DNA of 64,000 nt from Pholiota molesta (lineage: Eukaryota > Basidiomycota > Agaricomycetes > Agaricales > Strophariaceae): NCBI GenBank assembly GCA_014925825.1, contig JACGCK010000222.1:1-64000 (forward strand), written 5' to 3'. Shown one piece after another: positions 11,811 through 25,640 of the stretch. A program made the translations under genes and the position numbers. Every line of letters starts with the position of its first letter. Within the stretch, counting starts at the first letter, position 1. Under the pieces are notes generated by a model. That model was not told the DNA's origin. It saw only the letters and a program-made list of their open reading frames with translations, and did no database searches.

Positions 11811-13710
11811 TCGAACTCTTACACTGTATATACCTGAGGAATGTACTATCATACTGTACGAACTTCGAACCTGTGATCAGTTTGAACGCCGAAATGAGCT
11901 ACGATCTGGATACACTCGAAACCTTCGTCGACGGTCGCGGGCCCACTGCATAAGGAAATTATCCGCAATCCGCAAGCAAATGAGGCGGAGGGACGTAGTA
12001 CAGTTGGTTGCGAAAATACACACAGCAACTCGGACACCCTGCGTGATGGCGATCCTTCGTTGCAGAGGTAGGAAATTCCCTCGCAGGAAAGGATAACACC
12101 ATCAGGTAGCTGCGACAATGATCAGTTGAGACCGCGACCAGATACAGAATACGTGAAAAGGACGTTGGGTGGAACGGTAAATCAAAACAGAGAGAACCGC
12201 CGTACAGGTTCGGCTTTTGTGATCGCCAAATATCACAGATCTCGGTGATTCATCACAGACAGAAAAGCCTTCAAGCAAAGCAGCGAATGACAAATTCTTG
12301 CAGTGGCTCTTCTGAGGGGTAAATCTAGTCTGTGAATCTGGCGAAGTACGGCCGTGCAATACACGCGGTGCAGAGCCTCATCCGCCATGATCATGACAAC
12401 AGAGCACCATGGGGGATTGTCCCCACCCAATGGAACGACACCCACCACAACCCGCACCCAGGAAGAGCACGCATTGCCCAAATCTCACAGCCAAGAACGC
12501 ATTTGGCCCTTGCCACGGCGTCGAGAACATCGTCACCATCATGGCGCCACTGTCAAGCAACGCAAGACGGGCAGACGCGCAACATGGGGCGTTGCACGTC
12601 GGTAGGATCCAAAGTATACCATGGGCATGTGCGCTCTAGAGAGTGATTCGGTAGAGGGATGCGCTGGTGGGACGGATTCAGAGGAAGAAGAGATCACTCA
12701 CCTTGGCCCCTGGATCCGTCGTTGGATTGTACAGCGGGAACGTGTACCTGACAGCTCCGCTGTTCGTGTTTGATAGGTAGGCGATAGATGGTGACGTTAA
12801 TCGTGATTCGCTGAGACGCACCACATAATACATGAAAAGGAAGGCGGGCAAAACAAAAGAAGAAAAAAAGGGGAAAAAATGCCATTGCACAGGTCATGCT
12901 CTTGCATTCGCCCAGGCCGCTTAGACAACCTTATCAGGAATTTTCGAACCACAAGCCCGAGCAAGTGATAGCGGTAGCTCCTCTAAGTGGGAAACAAAAT
13001 CGAACATTTGGCGAAGTACGATGAGCAATCAGACTGCTTAATCAGGAATCCTCGAACCACGAGCTCAAGCAAGTGATAGTGGGAGCTCTGGGTGGAAAAC
13101 AAGTTCGCTGCCGCAGAGAAGCATGGAAAAGTGAACACAACGGAGAGTGGCATCCATCCCATACGCGCGTTGGGACCACCCGCACGCCGGAAGAAAGCAC
13201 ACGACGGCACTGTCGTATGTTATGATTACTTTCCATGGCGTTGAGGAGATCGCCAACGTGGCCGCGCTGTCGAGCAATGCAAGACGAGCAGGCGGCAACA
13301 TGGGGAGGTGCGCGTCCTGGTATCCAAAGTACGCTGTCGGGCGTGCACTCTCTAGAGGGTATCGCGGGTACGGAGCGCCGAAGAATGTATGCGAAGGAAG
13401 AATAGGGTACGCAGCTTGGCTTCCACGGGATCCTCGACTGAGTCCCCAGCCTGAGCATACAACTGGTTGCGATAACTCCGTTTTGTTGTTCTTGACAGGT
13501 AGAAGACAAATAGTACGCCTAGTTGTGCGAGATACTGAAGACCGAGTTCCTGGAGCGGCTGGCATTGGAAGAGCTAGTTGCGCGCGGAAAGTGAGGCTGT
13601 TAAGGGGATAAAGATGTGGGATGCGAAAGCGAGCGAGAGATGCAGCAAGTGGACCGTGCGCACATCGGCCCGTTCCTTCCGGGGAATCCCGAACAGGCCT
13701 GGTGCTCTTT
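11811..13710. repeat. Array unit 2, modules H, B/C, D and E
   Basis: Module H (about 11,930-12,310) has AAATGAGGCGGAGGGA, a GTTCGGCTTTTGTGATCGCCAAATATCA segment and a CGAGCAA-G-AG tail. Module B/C (about 12,330-12,660) has TCTGGCGAAGTACGGCCGTGC, CGACACCCACC, CCAGGAAGAGCACGC and GCATGTGCGCTCTAGAGAG. Module D (about 12,820-12,960) is an adenine-rich run followed by AATGCCATTGCACAGG. A second, more complete module E fills 13,015-13,710. A 50-bp local duplication (TCAGGAATTTTCGAACCACAAGC at 12,936 and TCAGGAATCCTCGAACCACGAGC at 13,042) lies between D and E. Confidence 0.7.
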
Positions 13711-15100
13711 CAACCCGCCACCACCGCTTGCCCTCCACGTACCTCTTGAGTCTTGCGCCTAACCCGCCTTTCCAGGCCTCCCCTCTGCATTTCAGAGCGT
13801 CCCAGCATATCCATTCCCAGGGCCAACAATGCTCATATAGACACGGCAGCCCGAACACCTGCATGCCAGTCTCATTCCATATCGGTTTACTCGCGCTCTC
13901 CTTCCAGTATCGGCATCGCCCACCCGTGACGAGCTCGATGGACCTGCACCTCAGGCTGACGCTTATGGCATGTATTTGGGCCAGCGTCTGGGACAACCCG
14001 CACTGCATGTGCAGTGTTCCGCTGCTCTCCAGTGGCGCCATCTCATGCTCCGGCCTGCCATCCTCTGCAGGCCCGCATGCGCACCCTTCGCACATCGAGC
14101 AGACTATCTACAAAGGGTGGGATCGCAGCTAACGTACATCTGGGAGGGCGTCGCGGCCTGTGATTCAGATGCCCCGACTCGTCTGTCGCGGGTGCTGGTG
14201 ATCTGGCCAGCGCCCGCGGCGCTCCCGGATCATATCGGATAAGTTGCTGCTCCTCCCTTGTGTGAACCCCATCGCTCGTGCGTTTGCAGCGTTTCTATTT
14301 ATCCAGCGCGTCAAACATCTGGGTGTCCTCTGGTGTCCTGTGAAGGATGGCTATCTGCTCACCATCACCACGTGCACCGCGCGAGAAGTGCCTGTGCGGG
14401 CGCTCTATGTGCCTAGTTTCTGTCGCTGGAGGGAGCGCGGCCGCGCAGGTATTCCCGTCCCAGGAATCTCATGGGCTCGATTCCGCTCCGATCGTGACGC
14501 GAGGTCGAGGCTCACCAAGGGTCTGAGCGTGTCTCTTGCGACATGCAGCGCGCAGGTCCAGCTGTAGGGACGACACGCGGCCTTCTGCTTCCTCTATCGT
14601 GGGAGGGCGGTGAAACTGGTGGAGACGCGACGTCAGGGGGGGAGCAGTGGCATAAGCGCGCCCTCCGCGGGCTGCGCCGTCGTTGGACACTTGAAACTAA
14701 TCCTCACAGTACGCATTCTGCAAGGAGATGGACATAGACATTGACCATAAGGCAGGATCGTGCGCGCCAGCAAACACGTTATTTCATTGCGGGCAGGGAA
14801 TGTGGTAGCTACACAGAAATAATCATTCGTCGACCAAATGTGTACCTTGTTTCGAGACCCAACGGGTAGTCCTCGAGGACGAAAAGAAAGGGAATACCAC
14901 CGCCTGCCCTCCATTCTCGCATTCGCCCAACTCTCAGACTCATGACATCGTCGCAACGGGAGAGTCTGCGCGCAACACGAGAACACCGGTGCGCGCAGAG
15001 GGCCCCGGATGCCAGATGTCTGCGCGTTGGGCGAAGTACGATGCGTAGGTCCTAGGTAGCAGCGCAGCAGCGCCGCTCGGGCTGCGGACTCAGCAAGGCG
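13711..15100. repeat. Array unit 2/3 junction, modules F and G (diverged)
   Basis: 13,760-13,920 repeats module F (CATATCCATTCCCAGGGCC, ATCGGTTTACTCGCGCTCTCC). Module G survives only in part: the TTGGACACTTGAAACTAATCC segment at 14,683-14,705, then GATCGTGCGCGCCAGCAAACACG and CATTCGTCGACC (module A, about 14,755-14,835). 14,240-14,680 carries no landmark I recognise. Confidence 0.55.
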
Positions 15101-16690
15101 TGGTACGGCATATGGAGCGTTCTCTTGTGAGACACAGCGCCATGGCAGCCTGCGCTCATGAAGAGCAGGCGCTGCGTTGTTATGATCTACAAAGTGGTTT
15201 GACCCCTGGCTGTGGTGGTGGCAAGTATATCGTCAACGCTTACGCGGCGACGCCGTCAAGCGATGTAGGTGAGGGGAACGGGCGGCGTAGGGAGTTGCGA
15301 GACCCAGGGCCCATGGACGCAATTAGGCACGTCCTCTCTAAAGCTTGCACGGGTATCTCCGCGCGCATAGGTAAACAAGAGGACGTTGGGAAACATTATG
15401 CGAAGATGGGCGCGCGGGATGGGCTCAACGGAAGGATATGGTGCTTAGCTTGGATTCTCATGCGTACGGTCTGACTCTCCAGCTAGATCATTGAGCTGCG
15501 TTTGATATCTCGTGCGTTCGTACTCGGAGAGTCGAGTCTGGAGGAGGAGCAGCGAGCTGCGGGCTGCCGCTGCCATGTTGGACACTTTGGGCTCGCAGGC
15601 GCGATGCCTGTATTGATGAGGTGCTGCGTGGAGATAAGACGGCGTTGTCAGCTTAGCGACCTTGGATGCTCCGCACGACGGCCAGCCTTCACCCTGCTAA
15701 AGCAGGCGTCTGCGCACTGCGCACAAGCAAATAATAGCGACATCCACCTCAGCGGAAAGCAATGGCGCTGCGTCTGGGACCCTGCATGTGCGCCGCAGAG
15801 AAACTTCCTTCGAAGGTACGGTGGCCACTGTGGATGTGAAATCCATCGGATGCGCGACACCACCGCCATCACACGTACTCGTACTCCGCAAGAGAGCACA
15901 ATAGCCTTTGCTACTGGTATTTGGTACCGGCCATGACATTGAGAGATCGCTCATTGACCATGGCGGCGCTGTCGAGCAATGCAGGACGCGCGGTATCCAA
16001 AGTACACTATGAGGCGTGCGCTCTCTAGAGGGTATTGGGAGTGCGGTGCGCGGAGGAATGTATATGAAGGAAGAATAGAGTACTCAGCTTGACGCCCACG
16101 GACTCGTCATCCGACTTCCCAGCCTGAGCGTACAAATGGTTGCGATAGCTCCGTTGGTTGTTCTTGACAGGGAAAAGTATCCTTAGTTATGCGAGACACT
16201 AATGACAAGACTTCTAGAGGTGCCGGCAGGAGAATTGAGCGCTGAGAGTAAGGGTTGTTGAGGATGTGGCACTGGTTGGAATGAGAAAGTGAACGTGGAC
16301 CGTGCGCAATCAAGGAGACCGGCCCGTTCATCTCGGCGAATTCCCGAACCAGCCAAACCTTTGAGACGGTTTTGTCTGCATTTTACTCTGAACCACCCCA
16401 CGGTCCACAACATAGATCCATGTGTCCGGGCTGATTTGCCGTCCATCTGCGTTTTGAGTCCTACGCATATATGACGGCATTGACCCTGAATCACCAATTC
16501 TTATGTTGCAGCTCGAGCCCTCAGATCACGCGAGAATGAACGTGTAAGCGCTGCCATGTAGGGAATGTTAATGGACGCTGACGGTCGCGGTGTTCGCTCG
16601 CAATTGGGATTGTCAAGCCATAATTGGTTCTGGACCTGGTGCCGTGCCAAGATCCAAGTGCGCTCTCTAACGCCTCCAGCTATATACTTT
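15101..16690. repeat. Array unit 3, modules D and E
   Basis: 15,598-15,662 repeats 4,627-4,690. Module D/E at 15,720-16,350 has CAAGCAAATAATAGCG, CGCCGCAGAGAAACTTCCTTCGAAGGTACGGTG (in parts), CCATCGGATGCGCGACACCACCG, TACTCCGCAAGAGAGCACAATA and GTGGACCGTGCGCAATCAAGG. 16,351-16,690 has no clear match and no gene. Confidence 0.65.
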
Positions 16691-18752
16691 CTCACAAACT
16701 AAGGGCTCGTCTGTTATATGTAGTATTTTATGGGAGACCGTCGCTAACAAGATTGGTACTTGAAACTAAGTTCCACAATACCCCATCGTTCAGAAGGGAG
16801 ATGTGCACGCATAACGAATCATGATGGCAAGGCAAGTTCATTCACAGCAACAGATATTCAATAACGAGAGTCCATTGTGAGACATCCTATTCGAAATTTT
16901 GATAAGCCGCCGATGAACATCGTTCATTGATCAACGTTCGAAAAGTCAACACGTAGCTTGTCTCGCAGCCATCGTCTGATTGGGCGGCGCGCGTTAGCCG
17001 ATTAGATATAATCCCACGATGTAAATGACGAACTTCGAATCACTGTGACTGTTCAAAAAACAAGAAGGATCTTCATCGACGAGTTCCTACCTGCAGAAAA
17101 AGATCATTCTCGATCAATTAATACCTCTTCGCGAGCAAGTAAATGAGGCGGTGGGACATGGTAAAATGCAAAAATAGACACGGCTACCTGTGTGCCCCTT
17201 TGTCGCAGAAGTAGGAAAAGCGCTCAGAGAAAAGGACGGCAATGCAATCAGGTAGCGAGCGCGCCACATATCCGCTACGGTCAGTCGAGACCTATCGAGA
17301 CCCGCGACCAGATACAAGAACAGAATACGTGACAAGGACGTTGGGCGAAACGATAAATCAGAATAAGGAGCACCGCTGTGCAGATTCGGCTGCTATAATC
17401 GCCAATATCATAGAACAGATAAAAATTTCCACAACAGATAAGTCTTCGAGCAAGAAGCTAGTGCAGATGCTCGATGGATCTCTTCTGAGGGTAAAATACC
17501 GTCTGCGAATTTGGCGAATTACCCCTGTGCGATACACGCAGCGCGGGTGCATCATGCGACACATTTGGCAAAGACGAATAATAGATAGGCATACATCATC
17601 AAGGATGGACAACCATCCGATGGATGACACCACCGCAACCTGACCACCATAGGATAAGTACAGGAAAGGGAAGCAAAAAAAAAAAAAAATAAGTCAAAAA
17701 AGCCATGGCGCAGGCCGTGCATGTGCGCACGCCACATGATATTATTTCGAATGCTGAACCAGGCGTCGCAGCGCGAAAGAACCTCAGCGGAAGGTAATGG
17801 CGCTGCGTGTCGCGCGTCGGGCTGTGCGACGGCGGTCCCTGCGCAGAGAAACATTCGAAGGTACGGTGAACACCGCGGAAAATGACATCCATCGGATGTG
17901 CGACACCACCGCCCCCCACACATACTCCGCAAGAGAGCACAATACCGCACAGCCATAAATCTTGTTATTTGGTACCGGCCATGGCATTGAGGAGATCGCT
18001 CATCGACCATGGCGACAACGTCGAGCAACGCAGGACGCGTCTTGGTTCCCAAAATACACTGCGGGCATGTACTCTCTAGGGGGGATCGGGGAGCGGGTCG
18101 CCGAGGAGTGTGCACAAAGGGAGAACAGGTTACTAGTTTACTCAGCTTGACCCCACCCGATTCCCTCGCCTGAGCGTACAGCTGATTGCGAATCGCGATA
18201 GCTCTGTTGGTTGTTCTTAGCTGGGAGGATAGCATGCATAGTTGGCGAGATACTGATGTCGAAGATCCTGGTGTGGCTGGCGGTAGAAGATCTGCGCGCG
18301 GACAGAGGAACCTGAGAGGAACAAAGATGTGGGTGGGAAGAGAAAGTGGACGTGCAACGCGGCAAGTGGACCGTGCGCAATCAAGGGGATCGACGGCCCG
18401 TTCATTCCGGGGAATTCCGAACATGCGCTGCTTTCTCCCAACTCTTTCCAACTGCTGCCTGACCGCCGCGCACCTCAGTCTTGCGATTGATTTATCTTCC
18501 TCTGCAGTTCGAACCGTTCCAGCATGTACACCAGGACAGTCCCAAGGCCACCGACGCTCGGGTGTCGTTCGTATAGTTCCGCGCCCTCAAATCGGTGTTT
18601 CCTCGCGCTCTCTTTCCAGTGCTGGCAGTGAGGGTATCCTCCGTCTGCAACGACCGCTCCTGCTCTTTCTCAGACGTTCATGCACCCTTATCCGGCCCAA
18701 GCGCAGGGCGAGTAGTGCATTCCGCTGCTCGCTTCCTATCTTTCTGTTCCTT
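16691..18752. repeat. Array unit 4, modules G, H, B, D, E and F
   Basis: A compact unit in the canonical order: G remnant (TTTTATGGGAGACC, GGTACTTGAAACTAAG, about 16,720-16,800), H (17,100-17,470), B (17,490-17,560), D with a 14-A run (17,676-17,690), E (17,840-18,440) and F (18,460-18,752). F stops abruptly at 18,752, where the inverted-repeat island begins. The same D-E-F block recurs at 33.48-34.65 kb with high similarity. Confidence 0.72.
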
Positions 18753-18882
18753 ACGGTGTTCGAGAACCGCAAGGCTCACTCGACATTTGAACTTGCACAT
18801 CGCGTAGCCGACACGTCAGATGCAACGCCGCCAACGGCCGTTCACACGCCCTCGCTGCAGTACGGTGTTCGAGAACCGCAAG
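18753..18882 (+). repeat. 108-bp direct duplication of the island terminus
   Basis: TACGGTGTTCGAGAACCGCA occurs at 18,753 and again at 18,861. The second copy is preceded by GCTGCAG, exactly as in the right-hand copy near 32,090-32,121. The left end of the island therefore carries the terminal sequence twice. Confidence 0.75.
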
Positions 18883-20283
18883 CACTGCTGCGGTGGGCAT
18901 CTTTTCAAACGTGGAAAAATCTTTGGACGTTTTGTGACATTTGTACGATAAATTTATTAGACAGAAAAATGTATGTAAAAAGTGAGATGTTTGGCTATGG
19001 AATAGAGATGGAATAGGATAAATTGTCCAAAAATTGTCCACCAAGACAATTGAGAGGTCTTCCGTCGCTTTCAGGCAAAGGAAAAGAAACAATAAAGGTG
19101 ACATTCAATGAGAATTTCCCAAAACGGGAAGATTGTTTATTTTTGGACAAGGCAAATAATAAGGAAATGTCATGTACAATAGACCTTTTTGTGTCTGGTT
19201 ATTGCCAGATTTACCAATGGATTCAGCAATATAGAATTTCAATTCTTAAAGGAGACATTTTAACAAACAAAAAATCTCAAGTATTGAAGTAGAATATTTC
19301 TAATTGTTGAATCACAAGTTCCTCTTATTCATTTTCCATTCTTACAAATAAAATTGAAAATAGTTCATTCACCCATTCGAAAAACTGATCGCGAGATCAG
19401 TACGCCGCTCATTCCGCCGCTCAGTCCCTCGCTCATCGCGTCGTTGACGATGTCGCATTCAAATCAGCGTGAGAATAATTCACGTGATCTGACGCAACCG
19501 AAGCTTGCAGCTCGCTGCTCGCCTACACACCGTTATTTCCGTCGATGTGCTCTGGCTCTCCAAGGCATATCGGACGACGCATACCCACCTCATTCTCCCT
19601 TAGATATGCCCTGGGTGTCCAAGGTATATTGTTTCTTGGTGCATTCAACACAAATCTGGACCTACAGCGATGATAACAGTGCACAACGATAATGACGACG
19701 ACGACAACCACAACCACCACCGCACTCCTGACTGCTGCATCCACCTTCGACAGTGCCTTTTCAAGATATAGATACAGCTTTAAGAAAGTCATGGGACTCC
19801 GAGGACGGATGATCAGGGGAATACCCGGGCAACTGAAATCTAAAAGGTGCACAATCCACGACGACGGCATCGACGACGACGAGCCTGCGCCACGGAAGGC
19901 GTAATTGGATGCTAGCGGTATGAAGGCGAGTTTCCTTCCGTTGTTGGGCATTTGTGCTTACCTCGGCCCTGCCAGAGCTCCTCGCCACCCACCCACCACC
20001 AACTCCAACGGCGTTCGCATCACCCAACCTCCTCGGCCGCATGCAACGATTCGCAAGAATATCGCAGCCGACGACGACGGCGATGGAGCCACTCCGCTGT
20101 CACACCCGCCGTTCGCCCTCGTCCTGGATGACTCTCCTCGACGACGGCGATTCCAAGCGCTTACAACGGAGCCAGTCAGCCGAAGGTCGACTCAGGGCAT
20201 GGTCAACATGGGGCGTGCGCGGGCTCCAAACGGCGCCAGGGCGCGTATACGGTACGTCCGCGCTCGTTGCAACGGCGTGCAGG
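18883..20283 (+). repeat. Long inverted repeat IR-B, left arm
   Basis: About 1.4 kb matching the reverse complement of 28,159-29,598, by my reading 80-85% identical with indels and a less similar middle. Landmarks present in both: CTTTTCAAACGTGGAAAAATC, GACAATTGAGAGG, AAAGGAAAAGAAACAATAAA, TGTCTGGTTATTG, AACTGATCGCGAGATCAGT and CGTATACGGTA. A frame at 19,023-19,292 (KETIKVTFNENFPKRED, NNKEMSCTIDLFVSGYCQIY) is kept at protein level in the other arm, so this may be a gene remnant. I do not recognise the protein. Confidence 0.8.
19023..19292 (+). pseudogene. Unrecognised conserved peptide in IR-B (left copy)
   Basis: Encodes about 80 residues, with KETIKVTFNENFPKRED and KEMSCTIDLFVSGYCQIYQ. The right arm (minus strand, about 29,255-29,595) encodes the same peptide plus an N-terminal extension (TWKNLWTLCDICTI, SEIFGYGIEMEYDKL). 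The left arm has an extra stop (TAG at about 19,015) before this segment. Conservation over nearly identical repeats is weak evidence for selection. No domain recognised. Confidence 0.35.
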
Positions 20284-20551
20284 CAAGCTAACGAAAGGAT
20301 GGTCAGCTCTGGCACGGCGGCACGAATGGTATCTTGACTCGTACCACCCGCGGATGCCGGCGCTTCCACCCATTCCTCTTCTCCCCGACGCCTGCCGACT
20401 CTCTCTTTGCCCCTTCTCATCTCGTTCCATCTGGACGGTGGCGTGCCCCGCGGAAGAAGCATAACTCACGTCAGTGGAGGCGGCACAGATCCCTTGGGAC
20501 GTACCGGACACGCTCGCACACGAGCTGCGCACGGATCGCCGCGAGGGGTGA

Positions 20552-21760
<1,209 letters not shown>

Positions 21761-22219
21761 CCTACCACGACTATGGGTACGGCTATGACTACGCTGAAGA
21801 TGAATGTGAATACGAATGAACAACGACGGCGGGCCATGAACGAGGAATGAACGGCGGCGGCGAGTGACGAAGGAACAACGGCGGGCGCACGGAGGCCCGG
21901 AATGGCGATGAGCGCACGCACGAGGGACGGACGCGGACGACGGCGCACGAATGTAAATAGCGTGCTGCATGACATCCACCTTCACGTTGTTCGGCCATGT
22001 TGTCATCGTCTTCTCATCTGGGCCGTGATGTAGACGACGGCTGGAATAATCATAAGTTAATAATGGCACTGACATAGACGATGTCGTAACGACGGCAACG
22101 CGGGGGACAAAGCTGACTGCAGTGAGATTTTCTCTCCCCTCCGTTGGGTGTATCATATATGTACATTAGATACATTGATAATATGATCTGTGTCTTGTTC
22201 CTATAAGATAAACATACTA

Positions 22220-22609
22220 TGTCAGATGGTGAAAAGAAACTGGATCGCTTTCTGATGCTACCTTACATACATAGTAGCCATATAAGACTTGAGTAAACCC
22301 TAAGTCTCTTGGTATAGGGACTCTCCGGAATGCTCCCAGCATCTCCTGGGGCAATTGAGCTTTTTGTGTGACCGAGCATGGTTGGCGTGCATCAGCGTGT
22401 ACCCCTTACTCACCATGGATGCGCGCTTATCCACGCCAGTTGCTCGTTCGCACTCTGTTGTGCATAAATTTAGAGCGCGGCTATGTAACCAGACTTCGGA
22501 TAAAAACAGCACCACAAATGTCGGCGATTACTGATCATACAAAAATAAGTAGTCGGCAGCAACACACAAGCACATTCTTAAAGCAGTAGGCAATTAGTTG
22601 ATCTGGGCT
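22220..22609. other. Unassigned, AT-moderate, no gene seen
   Basis: Between the captured fragments and the first palindromic motif. No conserved frame, no repeat match noticed. Confidence 0.3.
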
Positions 22610-22919
22610 CAACACGCTCATCGCTTTCTACTTTGGGATACTTATACTTGCAAAAAAATGGGTTGCTGGACAAATACCTCAGCCTCAAAGTAGAAAGTGA
22701 TAAGCGTGTTTGGCATGGTTGCGAATAGGTTGCAAAGGTGCAAACAATAAACGATCCGACATGCATGAGAGACGCACATGCGACCAACATGCGACCACAA
22801 CTTTCGGCATCAGGTGAAATGGAGTCTACTTATTGTCTTTCCATTGGATTATGATAAATTTTAGCAATAAACTGAGTTTTAATTGAGTACATACTCGGGA
22901 CAACTGCAACCCACGCAAC

Positions 22920-23290
22920 ACGGAGCAATCGATATACGGGCCAGCAACGCGATGATCGCCTACGAGAGGGAGATAGACAACCTACTGGGTGCGGAATGAC
23001 GACGAGGAAGGCAATCTGCGAGGGCGGGTGTCAGTGAGTGCGTCGCTGATTCGACCGCACAGGGACTACTCACATAGAAGTCGACGTGCGGTGGCTTTGT
23101 ACGGCATACAAGTGAATGCGCGGAGGGCCTGCGGGTGAGTACGTTTATCGGAATGTTCGGAATGTTGACTCACCTTGGCTTTGACCAGCACTGAGGCTGG
23201 CTGATCCAGTCGCGCAAGGGCACGGCGCCGTCGTATCGCGGCGAGGACGAAAGGGCTGGCAGGCGCTATACAGACCAACAACCAGCATAC
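22920..23290 (+). repeat. Dispersed repeat R2, copy a (direct match to 59,400-59,910)
   Basis: Shared landmarks in the same order: TACGGG-CAGCAACGCGA, GATCGCC, ACCTACTGGGTGCGG/AGCCTACCGGGTGCGG, GACGAGGAAGGC, ATCTGCGA, GCGGAGGG and CGCAAGGGCACGGCG. No preserved reading frame is shared. Confidence 0.65.
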
Positions 23291-24238
23291 CACAGGTAAG
23301 ATGACGTGGTAATATGATTTATTGGTAGTGATATTATGTAGAACAAATGGTAATGAGCACGAAAGCGGGATGAGCGCTTTCCATTTTTCACAAAAATAGC
23401 GAGATAATTGTTTGCTTATTATCGATCGCTTTCCACTATTTTTGGAAGACGCTCATCTGATTCAGTACAAAATGCTTGAAATGACATGAGCGTCTTGTGA
23501 GCGTCTTTCTAAAACGGTCGAAAGCGACGAGTGCCTTCTGGATGGCATTGCACAGTTTTGCATGGTATTGACAGTCAATGATTGCAGTTGGCAAACCACA
23601 ATCATGGATGTCAATGAAGGCTATTGTCCTGGCTGTTTGGGATGAGTGTTATCATCGCTTTGGTCTTGGTGATATGCTGGAAACAATAGAAACATGGCTA
23701 GCTCATTTTGATATAGCGATCATCATCAAGTTGGGAATGAGTATTAATGAGTCCTTGTATATGGATAATGAATTGCACGAGTGCGTTTCCAAAATGGAAA
23801 GCGACACTCGTTGTTTTCAACAAGTTTTCAAGTCCGTGTCTTCAAAGCGGCACGCGAAGATTGAATGGGGAGTCTGTCATTGGGGACTGACATATGCTCA
23901 TCGCTTTCCACAGGTTGTTTACATGGGACTGACCGGACCAAGGACTGACAGTCAGTCGATATAGAGAAGCAGCATACATTTAAATTGAATACTTGGAATC
24001 TGACTCCATGAAATGGCATGCATATCATATATGAGCGTCTTCCAAAGATGGAAAGCGATGAGAGTCTTGGAGTGCAACGAGTAAGCATGTTCATTGGATC
24101 AATACAATTGTCGCCCTATTTTTATCACTCCCTTACATATTGTAGATATTTTTCTTCGTTATTCGAGTTGTGCAGATCCGGGGTTATGTATCTCAATAAT
24201 GAAATGTATCTTAAATAATTTATTATATCTGGTACTTA

Positions 24239-24518
24239 CAGCTAAATGCAAAACCCTAGACACCTGCCCAATTTCTCAGCTTGCTTTCATCGGGCTCTCC
24301 GGAGCTTGCCGTGCTCGCTGAAGAGTGCTTCGGAGCCCCATTCAGGTGGGCCCTCCTTGGGCACTCCCGACGTTGTGTGGAGTAATTACCAGGTAAGGCT
24401 CTGTTTCGCTCCCAATTCGCTCCTATGTCGTCAGAATCTTGCATAAATCATCTGTTTGTACAAACAGCAGCGCACAGCGAAATTTTTTGAAAGGTGGCTA
24501 GGGTTTTGCATTTAGCTG
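24239..24518. mobile_element. 280-bp MITE with 21-bp perfect TIRs and TA duplication
   Basis: The left TIR begins CAGCTAAATGCAAAACCC (24,239-24,259); the right end (24,498-24,518) is its exact 21-bp reverse complement. Both sides are bordered by the dinucleotide TA (24,237-24,238 and 24,519-24,520). TA duplication and small size fit a Tc1/mariner-derived MITE. There is no coding content. Perfect ends suggest a recent insertion. Confidence 0.9.
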
Positions 24519-24529
24519 TAATTCATTCA

Positions 24530-25640
24530 TGGCGTCTAAATAGTACTTACAAGACGCCGTTGAGACGCCGTCTACGACGAACGGCGGGCCGGTGGTCCCA
24601 GGCAATCGGGAGTACATATCAGGGAATTTGCCGCACACGACTTCGACGCGATGTCGCAGGCCATTGCCGCCGGATTCGCCTCCACCCTTCCTGTGCTGGC
24701 GGTCGATAGCGGCGGGGTCGTTCTGATACTTTTCCGTGACCTCGAGTGCTACTTTTGATGACGGTGACAATGGACATGGGCGGCGAGGTAGCAGTGATGC
24801 AGGTGAGGATGAGGTAGCCCCGGTTGGCTTGTTGTTCAACCAGCCGGCTGCGGGTAGGGTTGAGTCGGCATTCGTTCGTCGGCGCCAAGTCCTGGATGGG
24901 CAGGCCGGGGCTCGAGCTTGTCGCACTGGCGCTCGACGGCGGCGAGGAGGCTCTCGTACTCGTACTGGAGTCGTCGATATGGCGGCCCTCGTGCTCGACT
25001 CGCCGACAATGTGCTTGAGGTCCTCCAAGACGGCGGTGATGCGTCCCTCCTGCTCGCGCCGCGACGGAGAGTCGTCGAGCTGGCGGCCGGCGCTCGACGG
25101 CGGCGACCCAGGTGGTCGATCAGCAGCGCCGATGGCTAGTCGCGTCGACAGCAAGTGATCGGGAGACAGCAAGCGGCAAGCGGCAGACGGCGAGCGACAG
25201 TGGTGGACAACCAGGACAGACGGCCAGGACGATACTCCCAGCAACGAGCTGACGAACGGCGCCGATGGTGAGCAACAAGCATGACGACGAACAGCAGACT
25301 AGCAGAAGCCGGGATGGCCAACAGGAGCCGGCAAGCGATGGGAAGTCTAGAGAACCAATGACCAGGGGCACCGATGACAAGAGACGTGGACGGCGACCCG
25401 CACCACGACCAGCGATCAGCGCAGATGACCAGGGGCACCGACGGCGAGCAATGAGGACGGGGACTAGCACCGACGACCAGTCGGCACCGACCAGCAGTCT
25501 CAACGACCAGGTGCACCGAAGGCGAGCAATGGGGACGAGCAGCCGCACTGAGAATGCGCGGCGCTGATGATTTGGGCAGGATCCGCGGGCCTGACAGACC
25601 AGCAGACCAGCACGGCGGACAAGAGCCCGCGCAATACTCA
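24530..25640. other. GC-rich region with decayed coding-like minus-strand sequence
   Basis: The minus strand can be read as short coding-like pieces in changing frames (YEYESLLAAVERQCDKLE around 24,905-24,960; EDLKHIVGESS around 25,010-25,035), ending at a donor-like GTAAGTAC at about 24,553. The segment 24,855-24,955 recurs at 27,455-27,560 (GGCGCCAAGTCCT-GATGGGCAGGC, GTCGCACTGGCGCTCGAC). This suggests a duplicated, decayed gene encoding a coiled-coil-like stretch. I cannot assign a product. Confidence 0.35.
25340..25560. repeat. Degenerate minisatellite, three units
   Basis: GACCAGGGGCACCGATGACAAG (25,358), GACCAGGGGCACCGACGGCGAG (25,428) and GACCAGGTGCACCGAAGGCGAG (25,504) start units of about 70-76 bp that also share a GGGGACG-AGCA-like tail. 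Confidence 0.7.

Noticed and set aside
17676..17690. Poly-A runs (17,676; 33,519) as LINE or SINE tails
   Set aside because: They are internal to array module D and sit at the same place in each unit, not at an element end; no target duplications.
23578..23964. Plus-strand frame of 128 codons within the palindromic-motif cluster
   Set aside because: It runs through several copies of the motif, has no domain and lacks homologous frames around the other motif copies.
24498..25244. Long minus-strand open frame of about 248 codons
   Set aside because: Protein-like pieces appear in changing frames, composition is Pro/Arg/Ser-rich, part of it is a repeated segment and it runs into the MITE end; treated as decayed sequence.
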